Below are positions 16,680 to 25,699 of a stretch of 64,000 nt of DNA, in pieces; positions within the stretch are counted from its first letter, which is position 1; every line of letters starts with the position of its first letter. A program made the position numbers and the translations under genes. This DNA is from Prolixibacter sp. NT017 (GTDB lineage: Bacteria; Bacteroidota; Bacteroidia; Bacteroidales; Prolixibacteraceae), in NCBI RefSeq assembly GCF_009617875.1, contig NZ_BLAV01000001.1, positions 3,596,001 through 3,660,000 on the forward strand, in the 5' to 3' direction. The notes beneath the pieces were generated by a model. It ran no database searches. It was not told where the DNA came from and was given only the letters and a program-made list of their open reading frames with translations.

Positions 16680-17168
16680 ATGGAAAGAATCGCAATTTTC
16701 CCGGGCTCTTTCGACCCTTTCACCATTGGGCACGAATCCATCGTCAGACGTGCCATTCCTCTTTTCGATCAAATCATTATCATGATTGGTTATAACTCGA
16801 ATAAAAAACCGTTTTATCCGCTGACCAAGCGTAAAGAGTGGATCAAGAAGGTTTTTGAAAATGAGCCGAAAGTCAGTGTTGGAAAATTCGAAGGCCTGAC
16901 TGTTGATTACTGCCGGAAAGTTCATGCTCAGTACATTTTGCGTGGCTTACGTACCGCTGCTGACTTTGAGTACGAACGTGCCATTGCACAGGTCAACAAG
17001 AAGATGCATCCGGAAATTGAAACCGTTTTCCTCTTAACCACACCGGAGCACACACCAATCACTTCGACCATTGTACGCGATATTCTCCGCCATGGTGGAG
17101 ACGCCAGCATGTTCCTTCCCAAACAATTGGATATTCAGGAATTTTACACCGAACAGGAAGAATCGTGA
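16680..17168 (+). CDS. coaD: Phosphopantetheine adenylyltransferase
   Basis: 162 residues, normal size. It transfers AMP from ATP to 4'-phosphopantetheine, giving dephospho-CoA, the penultimate step of CoA synthesis in the cytoplasm. The nucleotidyltransferase signature GSFDPFTIGHESI (T/HxGH motif) is at residues 9-21, and the family-specific RGLRTAADFEYE segment is present near 88. The last part, STIVRDILRHGGD, matches the ISSTxVR region. It is followed after 4 bases by the TlpA-like gene. Confidence 0.95.
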   Translation: MERIAIFPGSFDPFTIGHESIVRRAIPLFDQIIIMIGYNSNKKPFYPLTKRKEWIKKVFENEPKVSVGKFEGLTVDYCRKVHAQYILRGLRTAADFEYERAIAQVNKKMHPEIETVFLLTTPEHTPITSTIVRDILRHGGDASMFLPKQLDIQEFYTEQEES

Positions 17169-17172
17169 GTTG

Positions 17173-18609
17173 ATGATGAAAAGATTGTTTTTTATCGTTC
17201 TGGCCGGACTAAATCTGGCCTTGCAAGCCAATGCATCGGAAGTAGATATCAACGGGGTTGCCCCGGATTATGCCGGAAAGAAGATCACCTTTTACTATCA
17301 TCCCGAGCCGGTTTTGTACCAGGATGTTCCATTGGCTTCCACTACGATTAAAGAAGACGGGAGCTTTTCACTTTCGTTCTCCCTTTCCCAAACACGGCAG
17401 GTCTATTGCAACCTCGACAAATACCAGGGAGTTCTAGTAGCGGAACCCGGCCAGGACTATCAGATCATTCTTCCCAAATATGTTCCTCTGACTGATTCGC
17501 AAAAGAAAAGCCCGTATTTTAAACCCATTCCTTATTGGTTGGGCCTGAAAAATCGTCCGAAAACCGATATTAATTTCAGGATACGGGAATTTGTGGAAGA
17601 ACTCACCCACGAAATCAACCAAAATGTAAACGACATTTATCACAACGGCTCGCAACGGGTTGCCGGCGAAATAATCGCCAAACTCGAAAAGGCTTTTCCG
17701 GATACGAAATCTTCTTATTTCAATGTAACGAAAGAGTACTACTACGCCGGACTCGAATATGATGCCAGCCAAAGGAATCCGGATGCAGTCGTCATGAAAT
17801 ATTTTGCCACCCGACCGGTGCAATTGGGAAATGCCAAATACCAGGAACTGTTCCAGACGATGTTTACCAACTTCCTGAAAAAGAAAGCTCAATCGGTCGA
17901 TTTTGAAAAAGTAACACCTTTGGTAGACAGCGGCAATTGGAAAGGTCTGGTGGATTTCTTTACAGGAAAAGGATACCATACATCGTTTGCTGAACTAGCG
18001 ATTCTGAAAGGCCTGAACGACGGTTTTTATTCTTCGTTTTTCGAAAAGGAAGGTATTTTACTAACGTTGAAACACGCTGAAACGGAAGCGACGACTGCCG
18101 AATACCGGAACCTGGCCAAAGGCATCACGAAACACCTGACGGAAACGATGACCGGAAGTGAAGCTCCTTCGTTTAACCTAAAAAATAATACTGGAAAGGA
18201 AACCGCGTTGAGTTCTTTTCACGGTAGGTATGTGTACCTTAACTTCTTCAGCACCGATAACAACGAAAGCCTGCAGGATCTGAAATTGCTGAAAAATGTT
18301 CAGCAGCGTTTTCATCAGGTCCTCACGGTAGTTTCGGTTTCCATGGGCGACAATTTCGACACCGCCAAACAGTTGTGGGAAAAGAATGGTTACACCTGGC
18401 CTTTGTTGGATGCCTCAGGCAACCAAAAGCTTGCTGACGCTTATCGCGTAAAAGACGTCCCAACCTTTTACCTGGTAGGTCCCGATGGAAAATTACTGTT
18501 GTCGCCGGCACCGGCGGTATCCAGAGGTTTTCAGGCCGCTTTTGTCAGAGTTTTCCGGAGCACAGAGAATCAGCGAAAAAGAGCTGCTTCTTCCCCTTCC
18601 AGTAAGTAG
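17173..18609 (+). CDS. Exported TlpA/redoxin-like protein without the CxxC pair
   Basis: 478 residues from the ATG at 17173 (a second ATG follows at once at 17176). A signal peptide (MKRLFFIVLAGLNLALQANA) precedes a ~300-residue domain that may resemble the N-terminal region of Bacteroidota thiol:disulfide TlpA proteins (DUF4369-like start). The C-terminal ~135 residues have the thioredoxin/redoxin fold: SEAPSFNLKN, then YLNFFSTDNNES where the catalytic WCxxC should be, and a cis-proline loop VPTFYLV. With both cysteines missing it cannot be an ordinary thiol oxidoreductase. It may bind partners or have lost activity. Probably co-transcribed with coaD. Confidence 0.7.
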   Translation: MMKRLFFIVLAGLNLALQANASEVDINGVAPDYAGKKITFYYHPEPVLYQDVPLASTTIKEDGSFSLSFSLSQTRQVYCNLDKYQGVLVAEPGQDYQIILPKYVPLTDSQKKSPYFKPIPYWLGLKNRPKTDINFRIREFVEELTHEINQNVNDIYHNGSQRVAGEIIAKLEKAFPDTKSSYFNVTKEYYYAGLEYDASQRNPDAVVMKYFATRPVQLGNAKYQELFQTMFTNFLKKKAQSVDFEKVTPLVDSGNWKGLVDFFTGKGYHTSFAELAILKGLNDGFYSSFFEKEGILLTLKHAETEATTAEYRNLAKGITKHLTETMTGSEAPSFNLKNNTGKETALSSFHGRYVYLNFFSTDNNESLQDLKLLKNVQQRFHQVLTVVSVSMGDNFDTAKQLWEKNGYTWPLLDASGNQKLADAYRVKDVPTFYLVGPDGKLLLSPAPAVSRGFQAAFVRVFRSTENQRKRAASSPSSK

Positions 18610-18695
18610 CGTTAGGGAAACACTTATGCAAGATGATCGTTTTCTTAAGTTGAATTCGTCCAGCACTTTTAATCGGTCTACTTAAAAAATCTTGT

Positions 18696-18703
18696 TAATT
18701 TTG
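18696..18703 (+). promoter_or_regulatory. -7 box TAATTTTG for pyrE
   Basis: Exact TAnnTTTG match 26 bases upstream of the pyrE start codon. Confidence 0.5.
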
Positions 18704-18729
18704 CATGAAAACAAAAATCAACTACCGCT

Positions 18730-19362
18730 ATGGAAGCTCTACAAATCGAGGTCGCCAAACGATTACTCGCAATAAACACCATTAAAATATCTCCGGAAAC
18801 ACCTTTCACATGGGCATCGGGCTGGAAAGCACCGATTTATTGTGACAACCGCAAGGTGTTGTCGTACCCGGAAACCCGCAAATTTATTTATCAGCAATTT
18901 GCCAAACTCATTAAAGAGAAATATCCCGAAGCTGAAGTAGTCGCCGGTGTGGCTACGGGAGCTATTGCTCACGGAGCGTTGGTTGCCGAAGAGTTGGGCT
19001 TGCCATTTGTTTATGTTCGCTCGAAGCCGAAAGACCACGGTCTGGAAAACCTCATCGAAGGCGATCTGCAGCCAAGCAAGAAAGTTATTGTCATCGAGGA
19101 TTTGGTTTCCACTGGATTAAGTTCCCTGAATGCCGTAGCCGCTTTGCGCAACTATGGCGCCGACGTGCTGGGAATGCTGTCCATCTTTTCATACAACTTC
19201 TCGATTGCCGCTGATAAATTCAAAGAAGCCAACGTTGAACTGACTCCGCTCAGCAATTACAACCTGCTGCTGAAAGTAGCACACGAATCGGGCGAAATTA
19301 CCGACAGTCAACTGGAAAATCTGAACCGCTGGAGACAAGATCCGGCTCACTGGGGACGATAA
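18730..19362 (+). CDS. pyrE: Orotate phosphoribosyltransferase
   Basis: 210 residues. It joins orotate to PRPP to form orotidine 5'-monophosphate in pyrimidine synthesis. The PRPP-binding motif VIVIEDLVSTGLSS is near residue 120, and the family loop VRSKPKDHGL, which closes over the active site, precedes it. The gene is followed by a strong terminator at 19389. It has its own -7 box and appears to be transcribed alone. Confidence 0.95.
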   Translation: MEALQIEVAKRLLAINTIKISPETPFTWASGWKAPIYCDNRKVLSYPETRKFIYQQFAKLIKEKYPEAEVVAGVATGAIAHGALVAEELGLPFVYVRSKPKDHGLENLIEGDLQPSKKVIVIEDLVSTGLSSLNAVAALRNYGADVLGMLSIFSYNFSIAADKFKEANVELTPLSNYNLLLKVAHESGEITDSQLENLNRWRQDPAHWGR

Positions 19363-19388
19363 TCAAACGATATAATTCTATTTTTGCA

Positions 19389-19421
19389 GCCGGGCACTCG
19401 TTATCAATGCCCGGCTTTTTA
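19389..19421 (+). terminator. Intrinsic terminator after pyrE
   Basis: GCCGGGCA (19389-19396) pairs with TGCCCGGC (19408-19415), followed by TTTTTATTT. It lies 26 bases beyond the pyrE stop. Confidence 0.85.
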
Positions 19422-19440
19422 TTTAACCAAGACAAATACC

Positions 19441-19932
19441 ATGGGAACAGAAAAATATGTGAGCGAGGTAAAAACCGTTGCGTATGAGCAAGGAGTTGTT
19501 TACCAGAAACTCTCGAATCTGGAGAATCTGAAACCACTGCTAAAACCTGAAAACATTGAAAAAGTACGCGAGCAGATACCCAATGCTCCGGAAATTAACA
19601 TCGAGGATTTTGAGGCAACCCCCGATAATTGTTCTTTTAAAATCAGTCCTATCGGGAAAGTGGGAATGAAAATTGTCGAGCGCGAACCGGAAAAGACCAT
19701 CAAACTAACGGGAGACGGAACCGTTCCTTTCCAGTTTTATTTCTGGATTCAACTTGTCGCGGTCGATGATAGCTCGTGTAAACTACGTCTTACGCTCCAT
19801 GCCGATCTGAACCCGATGATTAAGATGATGGTGAACAAACATCTAAAAGACGGCATCGATAAAATGGCGGAAGCTATCAGCCGCATACCGTTTGATTTGA
19901 ACGGAGACTCGTCGGGCGAAATCGAATCGTAA
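19441..19932 (+). CDS. SRPBCC-family (START-like) hydrophobic-ligand-binding protein
   Basis: 163 residues from the ATG at 19441, right after the pyrE terminator; the upstream frame runs through the hairpin and is not used. The pattern (N-terminal strand KYVSEVKTVAYEQGVVYQKLSNL, long middle beta region with REPEKTIKLTG, and a C-terminal helix HLKDGIDKMAEAISRIPF) is that of a SRPBCC/Bet v 1-like fold, which forms a hydrophobic pocket. No signal peptide. Ligand unknown. Its stop codon abuts that of the convergent birA gene. Confidence 0.65.
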   Translation: MGTEKYVSEVKTVAYEQGVVYQKLSNLENLKPLLKPENIEKVREQIPNAPEINIEDFEATPDNCSFKISPIGKVGMKIVEREPEKTIKLTGDGTVPFQFYFWIQLVAVDDSSCKLRLTLHADLNPMIKMMVNKHLKDGIDKMAEAISRIPFDLNGDSSGEIES

Positions 19933-20679
19933 TCAAATGATAAATTCCACCTCCTTCAGGTGGAATTGTTGTTTGGTCCCGTCGCGTCTTTCAACAACCA
20001 AACGCCCGATTTCGTCTACACCGGTAATTCTACCTTCGAACTCTTCGTCTCCGGCATGGTAAGGCGCCCACTCGTTCATCCGGAATAACCGCTCCTCATA
20101 CGCTCTGTTGATTTTCTGTACCTCACCAATCTTCAACTGCATATACCAGTCGTCCAACCGATCGCAGAGTTCTTCCAGACATTCATCCAATAAAAATTCT
20201 TTATCTGTCAACAATGATAAGGAAACCGGATTAGGCGCATCGCTGAGAAACTCCCACTGGTTAATGTTTAACCCGATGCCTACAATGCTCGAAGCGATAG
20301 TTCCTTCGCGCAATGAATTTTCGATCAGAATTCCGGCAATTTTCTTTTTCCCTACGTAAATATCGTTGGGCCATTTAATGTGCACATCGGATACGTAAGC
20401 GCTCACAAAATCGGAAACAGCGAGCGCAACGGCTTTTGAGATGAGAAACTGGCTAAGGATGGGGACAAAATCCGGGTAAAGCACAACACTCATGGTAATG
20501 TTTTTTCCAGGCTCGCTTTCCCAGTGCTGATTTACCTGTCCCCTTCCCTTCTCCTGAACTGAAGTTGAGTAAACAATTCCTTCCGGCAGACGTTTTGTCA
20601 TGAGTTGTCTGCTGGCATAGTTATTGGTCGAGTCTGTCCGGCTCAGATGTTCCATCTGGTTGCCAATGATTGTGCGCAT
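19933..20679 (-). CDS. birA: Biotin-[acetyl-CoA-carboxylase] ligase
   Basis: 248 residues from the ATG at 20679, chosen because the family fold starts there (IIGNQMEHLSRTDSTNNYA); an ATG at 20724 would add 15 unconserved residues. It activates biotin with ATP and attaches it to the carrier lysine of biotin carboxylases. The biotinyl-AMP loop is KGRGQVNQHWES, the KWPNDIYVGKKKIAGIL motif holds the catalytic lysine, and the C-terminal SH3-like cap reads FEGRITGVDEIGRLVVE. There is no N-terminal helix-turn-helix, so it should not be a repressor. Confidence 0.9.
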   Translation of the reverse strand: MRTIIGNQMEHLSRTDSTNNYASRQLMTKRLPEGIVYSTSVQEKGRGQVNQHWESEPGKNITMSVVLYPDFVPILSQFLISKAVALAVSDFVSAYVSDVHIKWPNDIYVGKKKIAGILIENSLREGTIASSIVGIGLNINQWEFLSDAPNPVSLSLLTDKEFLLDECLEELCDRLDDWYMQLKIGEVQKINRAYEERLFRMNEWAPYHAGDEEFEGRITGVDEIGRLVVERRDGTKQQFHLKEVEFII

Positions 20680-20769
20680 ATCGTAATTACATTTTGAGTG
20701 TAAAGATGGCAACCAATTTTTCAATAACTTAACAAAATCGCAATTTTACAGCGATCTGGTTAAAAAAAT

Positions 20770-20777
20770 TATCTTTG
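20770..20777 (+). promoter_or_regulatory. -7 box TATCTTTG for rsfS-ftsH
   Basis: Exact TAnnTTTG match 18 bases before the rsfS ATG, in the divergent interval between birA and rsfS. Confidence 0.55.
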
Positions 20778-20795
20778 TAATTTTAAATTCAATAC

Positions 20796-21173
20796 ATGGT
20801 GAATAAGACCCGGAACAGCGATTCCGAACATCTTATCGAGGCAATTGTTGAAGGAATACGCCGCAAGAAAGGCCTCGATATCATAAATATTGACATGAAA
20901 AAATTGGGTAATACGGAATGTGACAATTTCATTATTTGCCACGGTAATTCCAATACCCACACCGATTCGATTGCCCACTCAGTTGAAGAAACCGTCGAGG
21001 AAATTGAAAATACCAGGGTTTGGCATAAGGACGGATATCAAAATGCTCAATGGATACTCCTCGATTATGGCGAAGTAATGGTGCATGTTTTCCAGGAGCA
21101 GTACAGAAGGTTTTACGACCTGGAAGAACTATGGGCCGATGCCCAAATTATACAAATTGAATCAGAAAGTTGA
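20796..21173 (+). CDS. rsfS: Ribosomal silencing factor RsfS
   Basis: 125 residues. It binds protein uL14 on the 50S subunit and keeps subunits apart in starvation. The family signatures CDNFIICHGNSNTH, and near the end WILLDYGEVMVHVFQEQYRRFYDLEELWADA, are complete. It is 7 bases from ftsH, a pairing common in Bacteroidota, so the two are likely co-transcribed from the TATCTTTG box. Confidence 0.95.
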   Translation: MVNKTRNSDSEHLIEAIVEGIRRKKGLDIINIDMKKLGNTECDNFIICHGNSNTHTDSIAHSVEETVEEIENTRVWHKDGYQNAQWILLDYGEVMVHVFQEQYRRFYDLEELWADAQIIQIESES

Positions 21174-21180
21174 ACTCTAT

Positions 21181-23271
21181 ATGGCTGATAATAACATCAA
21201 AAATAATAACGGATCGGGCATGCCTAATAACAATAAAAAGCCTCAGGGCAACGGCAATAAAGGTCGCTTTAATCCCAAGTTTAATCCCATTTATGTTTAT
21301 GGGATTATCATCTTGATCTTTATCGCTCTTCAGTATTTTGGCTCAGGCGGCTCACCCGTCGAAACCAACTGGCGCGAAGTAAAAAACACCATGCTGAAAA
21401 ATGGTGACATCAAGAAAATCGTGGTTGTCAACCGCGAGCGTGCGGAAATATTTTTGAAAGACAGTGCTTACGCAAAATATAAATCGAAATTCGATCAGGG
21501 ATTTGGTACGCCATCGAAAGCCGGACCACAATTTTATTTTATCATCGGTTCCGTCGACACGTTCGAGCAAAATCTGAAACAAGCACAGTCTGATGTTCCC
21601 GAAAAAAATCAGGTAATCCTCACATACGAAACAAGACGGGATATTTTCATGGAAGTTCTCAGCTGGATACTGCCTATTTTATTGCTGGTGGGTATCTGGT
21701 GGTGGATTTTCCGCCGGATGAGCCGTGGTGCCGGTGGCGGCGGAGGAGCCAATATCTTCAATGTTGGAAAGTCGCAGGCGAAAGTTTTCGATAAGGACTC
21801 CCGCGTTAGCACAACTTTTAAAGATGTGGCCGGATTGTCTGAAGCGAAACAGGAAATCGAAGAAATTGTAGAGTTCCTGAAAAATCCCGGACGCTACACC
21901 AAATTAGGAGGAAAAATACCGAAAGGTGCTTTGCTTGTCGGACCTCCCGGAACTGGTAAAACATTGCTGGCCCGCGCCGTAGCAGGCGAGGCCAATGTGC
22001 CGTTCTTCTCCATGTCAGGTTCCGACTTTGTCGAAATGTTTGTCGGTGTTGGTGCATCGCGTGTGCGTGACCTCTTCAAACAAGCAAAAGAAAAAGCTCC
22101 ATGTATTGTCTTCATCGATGAGATTGACGCAATAGGACGTGCCCGTGGACGGAATCCTAATATGGGCTCCAACGATGAACGCGAAAATACGCTGAACCAG
22201 TTGTTGACTGAAATGGATGGTTTTGACACCAACTCCGGAGTTATCATTCTGGCAGCGACCAACCGCGCCGATATTCTCGACCGTGCTTTGATGCGTGCCG
22301 GACGTTTTGACCGCCAGATTCATGTAGAATTGCCGGATATCAACGAACGGGGTGAAATCTTCCAGGTACACCTGAAACCATTACGAAAAGGCGAAGATGT
22401 GGACGTTAGCTTCCTCGCCAAGCAAACACCCGGATTCTCGGGTGCCGATATCGCCAACGTGTGTAACGAGGCTGCTTTGATTGCAGCACGCCGTAAGAAG
22501 GAGACCGTACAGAAACAAGATTTCCTCGATGCCGTTGACCGGATTATCGGAGGACTGGAGAAAAAGAATAAAATTATATCGCCCAGCGAAAAGGCAACGA
22601 TTGCATACCACGAAGCGGGACACGCTACCGTTAGTTGGTTACTGGAACACGCGCATCCGCTCGTGAAAGTAACCATTGTACCCCGTGGAAAAGCATTAGG
22701 TGCAGCATGGTATCTCCCAGAAGAAAGACAAATTACGACCCGCGAACAGATGCTGGACGAAGTTTGTGCGACACTAGGTGGCCGGGCTGCAGAAGAAAAC
22801 GTATTTGGTACTATCTCCTCCGGTGCACAAAATGACCTGGAGAAAGTCTACAAAACGACGTACGCCATGGTCTGCTATTTCGGAATGAGTGATGCAGTAG
22901 GAAATGTAAGCTTCTATGACTCTACAGGTCAATCGGATTACAGTTTCAACAAACCTTATAGCGAACATACTGCAGAACTGATTGATCATGAGATAAAAGA
23001 TCTGATCGATGTTCAATATCAGCGAGCGCGGAAGATTCTAGCCGACAACGCTGAAGGACATAAGCAACTAGCTGAAAAATTACTGGAACGTGAGGTTATC
23101 TTTTCGGAAGATTTGGAAGCGATTTTTGGACCCCGCCCGTGGGACCCGCAGAAGGGACCGGAAAAAAAGATCGAAGTTCCTATGGCAGACAACAGCGAAA
23201 ATAAGCCGCTGACTTCGCCTCCAACTACTTCGCCGAAAGATTCGCCAAAGGATAACAAAGAATCAGCATAA
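21181..23271 (+). CDS. ftsH: ATP-dependent zinc metalloprotease FtsH
   Basis: 696 residues from the ATG at 21181 (an upstream frame overlapping rsfS is not used). An Asn/Gly-rich cytoplasmic N terminus precedes a membrane helix (~37-55); a periplasmic segment and a second helix (~155-175) follow. The AAA+ domain has Walker A GPPGTGKT (254-261), Walker [10 protein letters not shown] and the second region of homology; the zinc-protease site HEAGH is at 477-481. The C-terminal tail is low in complexity (Pro/Ser/Thr/Lys rich). FtsH removes misassembled membrane proteins and selected soluble regulators. Confidence 0.97.
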   Translation: MADNNIKNNNGSGMPNNNKKPQGNGNKGRFNPKFNPIYVYGIIILIFIALQYFGSGGSPVETNWREVKNTMLKNGDIKKIVVVNRERAEIFLKDSAYAKYKSKFDQGFGTPSKAGPQFYFIIGSVDTFEQNLKQAQSDVPEKNQVILTYETRRDIFMEVLSWILPILLLVGIWWWIFRRMSRGAGGGGGANIFNVGKSQAKVFDKDSRVSTTFKDVAGLSEAKQEIEEIVEFLKNPGRYTKLGGKIPKGALLVGPPGTGKTLLARAVAGEANVPFFSMSGSDFVEMFVGVGASRVRDLFKQAKEKAPCIVFIDEIDAIGRARGRNPNMGSNDERENTLNQLLTEMDGFDTNSGVIILAATNRADILDRALMRAGRFDRQIHVELPDINERGEIFQVHLKPLRKGEDVDVSFLAKQTPGFSGADIANVCNEAALIAARRKKETVQKQDFLDAVDRIIGGLEKKNKIISPSEKATIAYHEAGHATVSWLLEHAHPLVKVTIVPRGKALGAAWYLPEERQITTREQMLDEVCATLGGRAAEENVFGTISSGAQNDLEKVYKTTYAMVCYFGMSDAVGNVSFYDSTGQSDYSFNKPYSEHTAELIDHEIKDLIDVQYQRARKILADNAEGHKQLAEKLLEREVIFSEDLEAIFGPRPWDPQKGPEKKIEVPMADNSENKPLTSPPTTSPKDSPKDNKESA

Positions 23272-23272
23272 C

Positions 23273-23926
23273 ATGAAAAATCCCGGTGCCAGGGAACAAA
23301 TACTCGACCGGATAAAAAATTCTGCCTTCAGGCAGAAAAGCAAACAAAACGGAATAACCGGAAAGGTGCAGGAAGGGCCCTCTCCGGTTTTTCCCGTTTC
23401 TGAACTGCATTTATCGGAGCAGTTCCAGCAGGAACTGGAAAAAATACAAGGCCATTTTCATCTGGCAAAAAGCCGTGACGAACTGCTTGCCCAACTAAAA
23501 GGGCTTCAGGATGAATACGAGTGGCCGTTTGTTTTTTGCCGTGATAAAGGCCTCCAGGAAATTTTGAAAGATGCCGGTTTAGAAGTATCTTCCGATATGC
23601 AGCGTTTTCCGGAAACGAAAGCAACTTTAACCGGTTGTGAATGGCTAATTGCCGAAACCGGAGGAGTACTGGTTCACTCTGCTAGCACTAGCGGGCGAAA
23701 GCTCCACTTTTTCCCGGAAGTGCACATGGTTGTAGCCAGTTCCAATCATCTGGTCAGAACACTGGAAGAAGCACTTGTCAGGCTGGAAGAGAAATATCGT
23801 GATGATCTTCCTTCACAAATCACACACATTGCAGGCCCCAGCCGGACAGCTGACATTGAGAAAACACTGGTAATGGGAGCTCACGGTCCCAAGGCGCTGC
23901 ACGTTTTTCTAACAGAATATGAATAA
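23273..23926 (+). CDS. LUD-domain protein, LutC-like
   Basis: 217 residues. The C-terminal half has the LUD pattern: CEWLIAETGGVLVHSASTSGRK, then a late PSRTADIEKTLVMGAHGP stretch. LUD proteins of the LutABC system take part in oxidation of L-lactate, but LutA and LutB are absent from this window and the protein is expressed, by position, with ftsH and phospholipid genes (1-base gap after the ftsH stop). A role in lactate use is therefore not assured. Confidence 0.8.
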   Translation: MKNPGAREQILDRIKNSAFRQKSKQNGITGKVQEGPSPVFPVSELHLSEQFQQELEKIQGHFHLAKSRDELLAQLKGLQDEYEWPFVFCRDKGLQEILKDAGLEVSSDMQRFPETKATLTGCEWLIAETGGVLVHSASTSGRKLHFFPEVHMVVASSNHLVRTLEEALVRLEEKYRDDLPSQITHIAGPSRTADIEKTLVMGAHGPKALHVFLTEYE

Positions 23927-23943
23927 ATAAGAAAGGGAATGTT

Positions 23944-24159
23944 ATGGAAAAAGGTTGGAAACAAATTTTCATGACCGGACAAGACTTTAAGGCACAGATG
24001 GCCAAAGACTTGCTTGAAGAGAACGGAATCGAAGCCCTTATCATGAATCATAAAGATTCAACTTTTACTACTTTTGGCGACATAGAAGTTTATGTCCGCG
24101 AAGAAGTAGAGGAAAAAGCGCTGGACATATTAAAAAATCTGAAAAGCGGGGAAAATTGA
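23944..24159 (+). CDS. DUF2007 small protein (putative signal transducing)
   Basis: 71 residues. The pattern KQIFMTGQDFKAQMAKDLLEENGIEALIMNHKDS with a following DIEVYV strand matches the DUF2007/PII-like small proteins, in which a helix and four strands form a ferredoxin-like fold. No catalytic residues are seen. Its stop codon overlaps the TTG start of cdsA by 3 bases, so translation is probably coupled. Confidence 0.75.
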   Translation: MEKGWKQIFMTGQDFKAQMAKDLLEENGIEALIMNHKDSTFTTFGDIEVYVREEVEEKALDILKNLKSGEN

Positions 24160-24980
24160 ACGATCTGAAAATCCGTACTCTTTGGGGAACTTTGTTTGTA
24201 GCTGTGCTTATCGGGGCCACCTGGATAAGCCCCTATACCTTTTCCCTGTTATTTGTCTTCATCAGTAGCTTTACGCTGAAAGAATTTTACGATTTGCTAA
24301 CGAAATCGGGTGCGGTTCCTCAGCAAAAACTGGGAATATTTGCCGGGATTGTTCTTTTTCTGGTATCCTTTTTTATCGCCCGGGGAGCCTTGTCGGAAGC
24401 CTGGCTTCTGACGCTCATTCCATTGATGCTTTCCCTGTTTGTTGCCGAACTCTATCGCAATAAAACACTGGAAATGCCATTCCGGAATATCGCTTACACC
24501 ACGATTGGTGTTATTTATATTTCGGTTCCTTTCGCACTGCTCAACTTTTTTGTCTATCCCAGAGAGTTAGGATATACGTATGAACCTAAAATATTACTCA
24601 GTCTGCTGTTTTTCATTTGGGCCAGCGATTCGGGTGCATACCTGATTGGTTCGAAGTTCGGGAAACACCGGCTGTTCGAACGTATTTCACCCAAAAAATC
24701 GTGGGAAGGTTTCTTCGGCGGACTGGCTGCAGCCATCATCGTGGCTGCAATCCTGGCTCAATTCTGGGAACAATACAGCTTTGCGCCGCTGGCCATTATT
24801 GCTGCCATTACCGTGATTGCAGGAACCTTCGGCGACCTGATTGAATCCATGTTTAAAAGGAGTCTGGGAGTAAAAGATTCAGGAAACTTTATGCCAGGAC
24901 ACGGCGGACTACTCGACCGCTTTGATAGCATTCTCGTCGCTATTCCGATGGTATATTTTATCCTTGTATTTCTTCGCTGA
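24156..24980 (+). CDS. cdsA: Phosphatidate cytidylyltransferase
   Basis: 274 residues with a TTG start at 24156 that overlaps the previous stop codon. Eight or so hydrophobic segments and the conserved C-terminal signature FGDLIESMFKRSLGVKDSGNFMPGHGGLLDRFDS identify CdsA, an inner-membrane enzyme that makes CDP-diacylglycerol from phosphatidate and CTP. It supplies the substrate for PssA, two genes on. An ASDSGAYLIGSKFG motif, normal in the family, is present. Confidence 0.95.
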   Translation: MNDLKIRTLWGTLFVAVLIGATWISPYTFSLLFVFISSFTLKEFYDLLTKSGAVPQQKLGIFAGIVLFLVSFFIARGALSEAWLLTLIPLMLSLFVAELYRNKTLEMPFRNIAYTTIGVIYISVPFALLNFFVYPRELGYTYEPKILLSLLFFIWASDSGAYLIGSKFGKHRLFERISPKKSWEGFFGGLAAAIIVAAILAQFWEQYSFAPLAIIAAITVIAGTFGDLIESMFKRSLGVKDSGNFMPGHGGLLDRFDSILVAIPMVYFILVFLR

Positions 24981-24992
24981 ACATTATTTACG

Positions 24993-25000
24993 TAAATTTG
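24993..25000 (+). promoter_or_regulatory. -7 box TAAATTTG for psd-pssA
   Basis: Exact TAnnTTTG match 23 bases before the psd ATG. It suggests that psd and pssA can be transcribed independently of cdsA. Confidence 0.5.
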
Positions 25001-25022
25001 CCCAGCATTTTTAAGACCAACA

Positions 25023-25676
25023 ATGAGAATACACAAAGAAGGCTATGCCATTATTGCAGTTGCCATACTGATTTGGGCACTACTGAACGGACTGGTGTGG
25101 GAAACCCGTGAACCGTATTTCTTCGTGTTCATGCTGCTGATTTCAACACCGGTACTGGCATTAACCATTCGTTTTTTCCGGTACCCCGAAAGAGAAATCA
25201 ATTCCGGTGACAAAACAATTCTGGCACCGGCTGACGGACAAATTGTTACCATCGAAGAGACAACCGAAACGGAATATTTCCAGGATCGCAGATTGCAGGT
25301 TTCCGTTTTTATGTCGCTGTTCAATGTGCATGTTAACTGGTTACCCGTTGCCGGGAAAATCAAATACGTAAAACACCACAACGGACGATATATGTCGGCT
25401 TACCTGCCAAAATCATCCACCGATAACGAACGGACTACAACCGTTGTCGAAATGGAAGATGGTACCGAAATTCTGGTACGGCAAATTGCGGGTGCAATGG
25501 CTAAACGCGTGGTTACGTACGCCAACGAAGGAGACACAATGGAACAAGGCGGTGAACTAGGCTTCATCAAATTCGGTTCCCGCGTAGACGTATTCCTTCC
25601 GGTTGGTACTGAAGTAACAGCCGACATGTGCGAAGCCGTTACCGGACGACAAACTATCCTGGCCCGACTGAAATAA
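25023..25676 (+). CDS. psd: Phosphatidylserine decarboxylase (short, PssD/archaetidylserine type)
   Basis: 217 residues, the short form of the family. An N-terminal hydrophobic segment (about 9-45) anchors it in the membrane; the cleavage/pyruvoyl site is the Ser in FIKFGSRVDVFLP (LGxS-type) near residue 182, where self-cleavage yields the beta and alpha chains. ILAPADGQIVTIEE and FMSLFNVHVNWLP are family signatures. It turns phosphatidylserine into phosphatidylethanolamine. The adjoining pssA gene makes its substrate, so the pathway order is CdsA, PssA, Psd. Confidence 0.93.
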   Translation: MRIHKEGYAIIAVAILIWALLNGLVWETREPYFFVFMLLISTPVLALTIRFFRYPEREINSGDKTILAPADGQIVTIEETTETEYFQDRRLQVSVFMSLFNVHVNWLPVAGKIKYVKHHNGRYMSAYLPKSSTDNERTTTVVEMEDGTEILVRQIAGAMAKRVVTYANEGDTMEQGGELGFIKFGSRVDVFLPVGTEVTADMCEAVTGRQTILARLK

Positions 25677-25699
25677 AGCATCAAAAAGCTTAGGCAATC

